Source of the DNA: Tubulanus polymorphus
Taxonomy: Eukaryota; Nemertea; Palaeonemertea; Tubulaniformes; Tubulanidae
DNA: 64,000 bases
Reading direction: 5' to 3'
Assembly: GCF_964204645.1 (NCBI RefSeq)
Contig: NC_134027.1
Span: 7,180,485 to 7,244,484 of the forward strand
Shown: positions 55,585 through 64,000 of the stretch, piece by piece
How positions within the stretch are numbered: position 1 is the stretch's first letter
How the letters are laid out: each line of letters begins with the position of its first letter
The notes under the pieces: generated by a model
What the model saw: the letters and a program-made list of their open reading frames with translations, nothing else
The model's database searches: none
What the model was told of the DNA's origin: nothing
Program-made: the position numbers and the translations under genes

Positions 55585-57196
55585 TTATCGCGAAGTTTTG
55601 TTGAATTGCATGAAATAAGCGGCTGATGGTTGATTCGTGTAAACTTCTTTATCCATATAGTCGAGATTAGCTTTCTGTTCGGCGGCTAATCGTTGATTTT
55701 CATCAGCTAGTTGTTTTTGAAGCTCCTTCAAGGTTCGATCTTGTTCTCGTTCCATTAAAATTCCAGCTCTGGCATTTACCATTTGCTGTCGTTCCCATTC
55801 TTTATTGCGCAGTTCTTCCTCTTGACGTAATCGCTATAAAACATAATACATGCTCAGTATTAGCATAAATACCAATGATTTTTTCCATGGCTAAAATTAG
55901 CAAAAATATTTCGTGTCCTTTTCACATGATTTTTTTTCAAAATAATCAGTTGAATCAAATAATGAACCTCTTTTTCTTTCATTTGATCCTCTTGAATCTT
56001 TTTGATATCTTCAATTTGCTGCGGGCTCATGCCTTTCCATCTGTCTGGAATAACACGATGTGCACCAAATGCGCTTTGAGCTTGTCCCGGGTTTTCAGTG
56101 AGAAGATCACCGAAAATACTGTTTGATATTTCGGTCGCGTTGTCATCCTCCTCCTGTTGTTTGTGGAGACGCTCTTTTTCTGCTGCTTCCCTGGCCTGAA
56201 AGAGTATATATTCATTTCAATAATCTCATTGTAGGAAGCCATGGACTCATCAAGACTAACAATCATTGGGTATCTCAGTACATATACCATATAGGCCCCA
56301 GGGTCTGGATTATGCATAAAATCTTAGTAATAGCAATTAACATTCTTCTAACACTTACCAATGCAGCATTGAAATCCGTGGTAGCAAAATTTATTGCCCT
56401 TCGACATTTATCTTCGGCATCCTTCAGCTGCATCGCTCGTTGGTCCAGCTCTCGCATTTTCAATTCGTGAAGACGCTCGGCCTTTTTCTGTGCTTGCTCT
56501 GCCTCCATTTTCTCTTTCGTCTGTGCTTCCGACCATGCGCGTCGTTGCTCGGATATGAATTTATTACGCGCCTTATTGTTGAGGTCTTCACCTTCGAACT
56601 TCTGCATGCCGGAAATACCGCATCTTGGATCGTCGTCCGTAACACGCGCTGGTTTGTCTTTCTTCAGGGCGTCAGGGTCGTTCATATCCCATTCGCGACG
56701 ACTGTCGTTTTGTTGATGCAGAGCTCTGAATTCATTTAGTGCTTGATTCAGTTCTCGAATATCGTGCTCCTGGCGCTTTTGTAGTAACATGGCAATCTTA
56801 TCATACCTCACCGCATCAGCAGCTGTGGAAGAAACCAAGTTGGCTTAGATTAAGTATCATTTAGTTTTTCTAATTTGAAGATATTACTATAATTTGGCCT
56901 TGAACGTACCGAAAGCTTCCTCACGTCTCTTCTCATAATCTTCCATCTGTTGCTTATCGGCAACTTGCTGACCGATGGCATCCAAGTCAACCTACCAATA
57001 CAAACAAATCCGAATTTATTTATAATATTAGCAGTTCACTAAGTGAGAATACATATCATGAGTGAAATATTATTCTTACCCCGATTGTGCGAACTCTTGC
57101 ATTGAAAATTCTGCTCTGTCTTTGAGCTTCCATGTTCCTACGACGCTCAATAGCGGCATATTCTTTGTGGTCGATGGGAAGATCTAACTTATACAT
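55585..57196 (-). CDS. RIBC2: RIB43A-like with coiled-coils protein 2, ciliary microtubule inner protein
   Basis: Exons 57196-57080, 56991-56910, 56822-56359, 56195-55968 and 55833-55585 give 379 aa (human 377). Nearly the whole protein is charged coiled coil. RIB43A signatures: [20 protein letters not shown] at the start, [17 protein letters not shown] near 135-150, and [18 protein letters not shown] near 265. The end is [28 protein letters not shown]2 lies in the lumen of axonemal doublet microtubules at the A-tubule protofilament ribbon. The chosen ATG matches the family start. One donor is GTTCAT (55967), which is weak but keeps the frame. It shares a divergent promoter with POC1. Confidence 0.94.
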
Positions 57197-57657
57197 AATG
57201 AACGTAGTAGATTTTTTTTTTATGAACAAACTTGGCGTAAATTTGAACAGAAACACTGCGACAACGAGTACTGGACACACTTCAAGTTGTGGATGCTCGC
57301 GCTCACACTTCTTCCTGGTTCGTGTCAATAGTTGCTATAGCGCTATGACAACAAATCCCTACACTAGAACACGATCGCTGATTGGTCTAAATATTCATAT
57401 CAATTGAATATCTAAATCTATTTTTCAATGTCATACGTATTTTTTTTTAAATAGATTCCTTTTTCTAAGTTCATAAACATTTGCTTTTCAATATCCATTG
57501 AAAAATATATTTAAATAGCCAAATATTTGATATTTTATTTGAAATCGCGCATGCGTACAAGTGCTATTACCGCCATATACAAAAGTGTTTGCGAGTTCTG
57601 AACAGATTTTATTCCGAAATTTTACTGATTTTCAATTGTTTTAGACGTTTTTACAGA
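57197..57657. promoter_or_regulatory. Divergent promoter RIBC2/POC1
   Basis: A 461-bp interval between the two start codons. It contains an X-box-like palindrome at 57331-57352 and a cluster of A/T runs. Both flanking genes encode ciliary or centriolar proteins. Confidence 0.6.
57331..57352. promoter_or_regulatory. X-box-like palindrome
   Basis: GTTGCTATAGC followed directly by GCTATGACAAC; each half has an RFX-type half-site (GTTGCTAT, and GTTGTCAT on the other strand). The halves match at 9 of 11 positions. Spacing between half-sites is 6 bp, wider than the usual 1-3, so RFX binding is a hypothesis. Confidence 0.45.
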
Positions 57658-60600
57658 ATGGCTACAAGTGTGGTAATGTATTTTACTATATTATTCTCGT
57701 TCGATATCAAATTTAGACTTTTAATTTCGAAATAACAGCCGTTTTAAAGCTTTTTCAAATTAAGGCAAGTTGAAAAAAGTGCTGCCACCTAGCGGTTTTA
57801 GGGGGTTAATTATTACTGTTAATTTAATTGGTAATGCTACAACACATTTATCAGTATGCTCTGAAAATCTGTTAGTCCGGTCACAAACACGTCCTCTGCC
57901 CAGATTTTTCCTGAGACCGAGTCTCAACTTCCATTCCAGTTTCTACCATTGGCATTATTAATTGATTAATTTTCTTTTCACTCGATCTCAGGGCGATCCA
58001 ACATTAGAGCGGCATTTCAAAGGCCACCGTGATACTATCACCAGCTTGGACTTCAGTCCGACTATGAAGCAACTTGGTAAGAACGATATGTCAGTCATTT
58101 TGTGACATTTCTTTTTTATTTCAATCACACTTTTTTCATTATCCGCTGTATAGCTTCTGGATCAATGGACTCAACGTTAATGGTGTGGAATTTCAAGCCG
58201 CAAATGAGGGCCTATCGATTTGTTGGCCACAAGGTAAAACCTTTACTTTGGCCGCCTCAAAATACAATACAAGACAAGTGAAATGTTATACCGATAGTTG
58301 AATTGAAAAGTACTTTTATTGATAGCTTTTTCTAGTCAGAATTAACCTAAAATCTATCATGAAAATGTTCCTCTAAATTTGATTTTTTTATAGGACGCTG
58401 TTATGTCAGTTTGTTTCTCTCCATCTGGTCACCTGATAGCTTCTTCATCTCGTGATAAAACCGTTCGATTATGGGTTCCCAGCGTGTAAGTTTAATTTCA
58501 ATTAGTATTATACATTAATCTTAATCAATTGATTAATCTAACCTATTGACTTAATTACAGGAAAGGAGAGTCAACCGTGTATAAAGCTCATACCGCTACT
58601 GTACGCAGCGTAGACTTTTCAAGCGACGGACAGTATCTATGTACGGCTTCCGATGATAAAACGGTGAAGGTTTGGACGGTGCATCGTCAGAAGTTTCTAT
58701 TTTCATTAACGCAGCACATGAACTGGGTGCGATGCGCTAAATTCTCGCCTGACGGAAGATTGATCGTCTCCGGTAGCGATGACAAAACGGTGAAATTGTG
58801 GGATCGACAAAGCAAAGATTGCGTTCATACGTTTTTTGAACACGGAGGGTAAGTCGTAGATCAATTTAGTAAATTTCATAGATAGTGTTTTTGAGTTTGT
58901 ATCGATGATAGTTCGATTGTAGTTTCGTAAACGAAGTTGCATTCCATCCGAGCGGCACGTGTATAGCTGCAGCCAGTACTGATTCAACGGTGAAAGTTTG
59001 GGACGTTAGAATGAACAAGTTACTCCAACATTACACAGGTATGCAGTTGAGATGATCATAGTTATAGAAAAATCTATCTCAAATCAATTTTTCACAGCTG
59101 TGAATTTGGATTTTACATGAATTATTTCAGTGCACTCGGCTCCAGTAAATAGTCTTTCATTCCACGCAAGTGGGAACTATTTGATATCTTCATCCGATGA
59201 TTCCACGTTGAAGATTTTAGATTTGTTAGAGGGTCGTTTATTCTACACTTTACACGGTCACCAGGTACGATTATTTGAATGCTTTTGATTATAAAAATTT
59301 ACTGTTTTTAGGGCTTACTTTCTTAATGTCTCCATGTCCCATGAACTGCTAAGCACGAAACAAGTTGTTTGATAGTGTAAATGATGAAAAACATTGCGTA
59401 CTGTGATGGTTGCCTCGTTTTGGCTAAGTCACCTGAATTATTTTGATGATTCTGCAGTGGCCATCTGATACACTTCCTTCGTTTCATTTGGAGATGTGTT
59501 CATGACCAAGTTACAAATTTACTACTTTCTTTTTTGTCCTGGGGATCGAGAATTGGGGGAAGGCCTGTCAGGTTTTAAGCGTTAGTTGTATGATATGCCA
59601 TTTGATGATTTTTGACTAGTATCCCTGTCACTTGACCAATACGCTTCTTGTAGAAATTTGAATATCAGATCCGGGAATTTGATATCTCGATCAGGAAATT
59701 TGGGATGAAAAAATGTGCGGGAACCCAGATTTTTATTCTATTTAACGTTTTATCTGTCTTGTGTTTAAGGGGCCTGTGACGTCTATTGCATTCTCGCGGA
59801 CTGGTGAATATTTTGCATCAGGTGGTTCGGATGAACAGGTCAGTGAGTCTAAAACGCCAAATGACTCCAGGTTGAGAACTAGAGCATGAATTGTGATTAT
59901 TTACTTTCAGGTTTTAGTTTGGAAGACGAATTTTGATCAACAAGAATATAACGAGGTTTTGCAAATGCACCAGGCTCGTAGTCAAAACGAAGCAATTCCA
60001 ACAATACGCGATATTCCTCCGAGATCTAAATCCCCTCACAAGTCTCCAAGTGGACGTTCTCCTCAGGTAAAATCACTTATTGATAAATACTCCACTGATT
60101 AGTTCCAGGGGTTCCATTTCATTTGTGTTGTTTTTACCAAGTGGGCATGACCCTGGACCCCTAGATCCAGTTCCAAAGTTGTGAGCTAAGATTTGACTCG
60201 CAACTTTAAAACTGTACCCCTAGTTTAATTCAAAATATATTCATGTCATCATCCATCATTTGGAGAAATCGCAACTTAGATTTATGTGGGGCCTTTGACT
60301 TATTTACAGCCAGGTCGTCCTGCGCTTAAAAATATGGCTGATGTTCAACCTTCTGTCACTGATGTTGGCCCTGCTTTATTTTCACACCCAATGGTGAGTT
60401 CATTTAATGGTTTCGGTGCCGGCTCTTAATCTATCCATTCAATCTAGGCTAAACAAAAATGATACCTTGTTTCTCCGCAGCGGCCGGGTCATTTTTGTAA
60501 AATATGATAGAAATTTATAAACAGTTCATTTCTATAGCGGCCAGGTCTGTTATGGTAAAATTGATCATGATTTAAAAAAAAGTAATGTATAGGGTAGATA

Positions 60601-61454
60601 GGCGGCCGGCCGGGTCAACATTTAAGCTCAGCCGAGCGGAGAAACAAGGTATCAATTTTTTTTAGCCCTAACCTTGATTTTACCTTACAGATCTTTTTCT
60701 AACCTTTGGACAAGAATGGGGGTTTTAGTCCAGTCATGATTTTAGGCTTTAGAACTTGAATTATGTCTGCGCAGCAGGGCCCAAAAATTGTTTTTTTCAA
60801 TTGAATATTATCGAGTGTCTAGTTGTGTGGATGATGATGTTAATGCATTTCGGTGATGGTTGCCTCGTTTTGGCGATAGTCACCTGATCTTGATTGATGA
60901 ATCAGCAGTGGCCATCTGACACGCACACACACGTATATACAGGACAGATTGAGATTTCTTACCGATATAGATGCAGAAATTTAAGAAAATCATTCAGTTT
61001 CTGTTATTATTCACTTTACATAGCCACATAGTACGTTGATGAATGATGATCGTCAAGAATCAATGAATATGTGTTCAGAGAAAGTCTACGGCCGGGAACA
61101 GCAAGCAGCAACCACAGAATTGAAATCCGATGATAACGGATGCCACCAGGCAATGACTCAACCGTTAGAGAAACGAACCATACCACCAGCATTAGCGACT
61201 ACTTTAGAACAACTCGTCGGTCAAATGGATATTCTCACTCAGGTATGTTGATGAAAACTGATGACTTTGTGGTTATAGATTAGATCAACTTTCATTCAAA
61301 GTATGTTGGTATATTTCTTGACTTTGATGTGTGTCTTGTGGCTTTGTAGACAATTTCAATTTTGGAGCAACGCCTGACGCTTACGGAAAACAAGTTGAGG
61401 GAATGTCTTGACAACCAGCAGAAGATAACACTTCAAATCAAACCGACTGTATAG
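57658..61454 (+). CDS. POC1B: POC1 centriolar WD40 protein
   Basis: Exons 57658-57672, 57992-58076, 58154-58233, 58394-58485, 58561-58848, 58923-59038, 59131-59264, 59770-59838, 59911-60066, 60310-60393, 61024-61242 and 61350-61454 give 480 aa (human POC1B 478). Residues about 6-300 hold seven WD40 repeats ([61 protein letters not shown] blocks, each ending in a VW, LW or comparable dipeptide). A Pro/Ser linker ([16 protein letters not shown]) leads to the conserved C-terminal POC1 helix ([39 protein letters not shown]). POC1 stabilises triplet microtubules in the centriole and basal body. Vertebrates have POC1A and POC1B; a single ancestral-type gene is likely here, so the B suffix is only by resemblance of length. 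Poly-A signal 61955-61960. Confidence 0.94.
57780..57791 (-). promoter_or_regulatory. TAGGTGGCAGCA motif (CTCF-like), copy 3
   Basis: On the minus strand CCGCTAGGTGGCAGCA (57780-57795), in POC1 intron 1, 120 bp after the start codon. With its CCGC flank this copy matches the CTCF consensus best of the three. Confidence 0.5.
59403..59473 (+). repeat. Dispersed repeat G, copy 1
   Basis: GTGATGGTTGCCTCGTTTTG ... GCAGTGGCCATCTGA.AC. Matches 60852-60923 over about 70 bp in the same orientation; both are in POC1 introns. Confidence 0.75.
60447..60668. mobile_element. MITE with GGCTAAA ends, 222 bp
   Basis: Inverted ends GGCTAAACAAAAATGATACC and complement of GGTATCAATTTTTTTTAGCC, continuing into CTTGTTTCTCCGC on both sides, and flanked by TA (60445-60446 and 60669-60670), as in Tc1/mariner derivatives. 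The inside has repeated GCGGCC(G/A)GGTC blocks. Located in POC1 intron 10. Confidence 0.7.
60852..60923 (+). repeat. Dispersed repeat G, copy 2
   Basis: Second copy of the 70-bp repeat at 59403-59473, in POC1 intron 10. Confidence 0.75.
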
Positions 61455-62960
61455 ACTCTGTATTCATCTACACATTAGCGTAGACGCTATTGTTTTTGTG
61501 TGAAGACACCTGCTGGATTCAGGTGTCCTTAGATTTCATAGAATTTAGATACAAATTCTCAATTGACTTTTATTAGAGATGATTGATTTGAGTGATTTGG
61601 GTGGAAACTTGCTGAAATTGATTGTGTAGCTTTTTACTTCTAACGATTTCATTTCTCAATAATTTTAGATTTTACAATCCTGAACAAGGTACCGGTATGT
61701 TATATCTGAGATCATCAGTACTGCGTGTACTAATATGAATACTGCATTTATATATAAGAATTAGTTCGTTGTATGTATAGTGATTAGTTTAGTATGAAAA
61801 TACAGAAATTATTCCTCTGGAATATCTTAATGATTTTGATTATAATTATTCAACCAATTGATAACATGTATAAATATAATAAATATCTATTCTTTAAGTT
61901 CATTAGTTCATGTTAAATTCCTTGTGTGAGAGGTCGTGTGGTTCTTATCTTAACAATAAACATACTGGCACTGAAGTACAGACTGGTGAATAATGCCCCT
62001 CGTGCAGGATTTTAACCTACCAATTATTAGTATAGTTTGTAGCTAGTCTCGGTGCTACTTTTTGGGGAAAAAGAATATGTCCCTGATTCGTGCTCTTTGA
62101 CTTGGAAGATCAAATAATCCAAAAAGCCAAACTTCATTTCTGGCCAATTACCAGTTGTCCATACAAGGACATGAGTGAGGTTTATTGGTCCCGTGGAATC
62201 AAAGTAAAGTGCAAACTAGAGTTATACAGTAAACCTCGCGACAAACTGGGACCGGCAAAATTGATCTGAGGTTAGGTAAGCTAATTGTCCGAGGATAGGA
62301 AATACATTAGACTACTGATTATTATAATCCAAGATCTGAAAATCTTGGAGAATAATTAATATTGCTTTAAATTCTTCCTGTGGTATGCGAGTCATCACTA
62401 CCTGCTGCTTTACCCGATAAATAGAGTCGCTTAGCAGAGGAGTTCTTTTAAAAATGGCTTGATAATCGATGTCCAAAGCAGATCAAACTTAGATGGAAAC
62501 CCAAATATTTTTACTTCCGCTACTTGAATGCTCCATGGATGTTTTTCATTATACCCGGTAATTAGTAGCATTCCTTCCTCTGAAGAGACAAACACGAAAC
62601 GCTAACAGAAAATTACGGCTGTATTTTCAATTGCAACATAACTAATATAGTTCTTTTATTCAATTCATAACAAACAAAATACATCACATTTAGCTTCTGG
62701 TAATATATGGCTACATTGCTATTCATCATCTGTTCAGAAAAGTCGATGAGCGAGAAATTCAATTACATTCAGATTTTCAATGTAATAAATAACAAAAAAA
62801 CACATAGTATGCTCAATATCAATAGCTTAACATTTTGCGTAAAAATGATTCATCGAGTTGAGGATCAGAAGAGGCGATCAATAACCGTAATTGATTAATC
62901 GTATTAATCAATAACCATAACGAGTGAGAGACATTTTGAAACTGTCACTTTCCCGGTGAA
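61455..62960. other. Convergent gap: POC1 3' UTR and downstream
   Basis: POC1 3' UTR with AATAAA at 61955-61960. The rest is AT-rich without a supported exon. At 62225-62239 ACAGTAAACCTCGCG resembles one end of a Tigger-like element but no partner end was found. Confidence 0.5.
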
Positions 62961-64000
62961 TTACAGACTGCACATGTATTTATTCTTTGAGGAACGCGTT
63001 TTTATCGTACGTCCTTCGCTTAAAGTCTGCCGCCTGCGTTTACCGTAATTCTTTATATCCGCGATCTGCGAAAAACAAGAAAAAATGAAAAAGTTTTTTT
63101 TTCTAAAGATAATTAATTTCTGGGTGTATCAATTAATCAAGGTTACCTCAACATCATTCTGTCCAGTTAATTCGTTGTCATAACTGGAGAAAATGTTACA
63201 TCCGCCTTGATTTTCTACCTGATCTGAAATGGGAAAGCATGCATTATTCAGTCTGGGAATCCAGTTTCCAGCAGTAACGCGTTCGAGCAGCTCGAATCCA
63301 AATACCAAGTAGGCTTCCTACTGTAGACACTAGACGACTAAACTTAAATCTCTTAACACGAAACAACAGTTTATTTTAAGATATATGTATCATATGTCAT
63401 ACAATATCCCTTCAGATTGATCGCCATTTAAAACTGCAATCAAGAATAGGTTGATATACTTACTGGCAGGTGTAGTATTTCTGGTGTTGGCCTGGGGAGG
63501 AATTTTCAGTTGAACGGAAGAGGAATTTTTTAATCTACGTTTTACGCTCATGACATCATCTAGAGACATACACGGTGAAGACTTGTTACTCGACCAGTCA
63601 TCATCTTCATCATCGTCATTAGCTCCTGTTATCCTCACCGGCGACACCGGGAAGCAATGAACTACATAAATACATAATATTTAGAAGCCTATGCATGTAC
63701 ATGTACTGTGTATCATTATTAAAGTCAGATTGAACAAATTTCTATTTCATGTCTTGTTAGCATTTAACGGCTGCGGACACAGTACAACCCTGTTTAAAAT
63801 TATGCTATGTTGACTTACCAGTTCTTTCTGCTGTTGGTAATTGGCGACCACTTATATCATGACCTCCATCATTAATTGACCGCGAATTTTGGGTATCTTT
63901 GTTATCCTGAATTCGGGGATACACCGTTGCGACGGGCGAAGGCTTCACCATATTCGTCAGCTTACTCGAAAACCAGGGCGACTTTTTACGCATCGATGGA
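62961..64000 (-). CDS. Unrecognised protein, 3' exons only (gene runs off the right edge)
   Basis: Four exons join in frame: 64000-63819, 63661-63464, 63223-63147 and 63065-62961, about 187 residues. The frame is open to the edge (an ATG at 63993 reads MRKKSPWFSSKL but need not be the start). The sequence is polar: a Pro/Ser part (MVKPSPVATVYPRIQDNKDT), an acidic run (GANDDDEDDDWSSNKSSP), MSLDDVMSVKRRLKN, and a basic C-terminus (YGKRRRQTLSEGRTIKTRSS) ending KYMCSL. The basic tail could be a nuclear localisation signal. I recognise no family; it is likely the disordered tail of a larger protein. Confidence 0.7.

Noticed and set aside
62225-62239. ACAGTAAACCTCGCG, like one end of the Tigger-type MITE
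   Set aside because: No matching inverted end found nearby; single short match.
1-64000. CRISPR arrays, operons, bacterial or viral genes
   Set aside because: All supported genes are spliced metazoan genes; no direct-repeat/spacer pattern, no reverse transcriptase, integrase or capsid-like frame was seen.

Overview
The window is eukaryotic nuclear DNA from a metazoan. It is AT-rich, genes are split by GT-AG introns of roughly 80 bp to several kb, and short palindromic transposon remnants lie in introns and gaps. The gene set (RSBN1, KIFC3-like kinesin, THUMPD3, CDK20, PXMP4, TTC3/DZIP3-like RING protein, HDAC11, RIBC2, POC1) is that of a ciliated animal, and gene and intron sizes fit an invertebrate. 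A lophotrochozoan such as a mollusc or annelid is my best guess, but nothing here proves the phylum. I joined exons by hand from splice sites, phase and family knowledge. For nine complete multi-exon genes the chain closes in frame from ATG to stop.

Layout. (1) 1-4201 (+): 3' part of an RSBN1/KDM9 gene, cut by the left edge. (2) 6738-11875 (-): C-terminal-motor kinesin, 873 aa, starting only 135 bp from (3) 12011-14299 (+): THUMPD3 tRNA methyltransferase, 488 aa. (4) 16117-20889 (-): a 900-aa protein with a coiled-coil segment, a Ser/Thr/Asn-rich stretch, a PH domain and a full-length actin fold; I know no characterised protein with this architecture. (5) 21883-36737 (-): CDK20, 343 aa over 15 kb, with two genes nested in its introns on the other strand: a GT61-family glycosyltransferase (29872-31476) and a small four-helix membrane protein (34926-35423). 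(6) 38593-40829 (-): PXMP4. (7) 42047-49439 (+): TTC3/DZIP3-like RING-H2 E3, 1657 aa. (8) 50279-54314 (+): HDAC11 with an unusual C-terminal tail of about 185 aa. (9) 55585-57196 (-): RIBC2, head to head with (10) 57658-61454 (+): POC1. (11) 62961-64000 (-): 3' part of an unrecognised gene cut by the right edge.

Functional threads. CDK20, RIBC2 and POC1 all belong to cilium or centriole biology. RIBC2 and POC1 share a 461-bp divergent promoter holding an X-box-like palindrome. A 12-mer, TAGGTGGCAGCA, which fits the AGRKGGC core of the CTCF motif, occurs three times, each next to a gene start (THUMPD3/kinesin, the PH-actin gene, POC1/RIBC2).

Mobile DNA. There are two families of short palindromic hAT-type MITEs with 8-bp target duplications (two copies each), a 683-bp foldback element with 249-bp arms inside a PXMP4 intron, a Tigger/pogo-like MITE, a palindromic family with a hammerhead-like core, and several smaller dispersed repeats.
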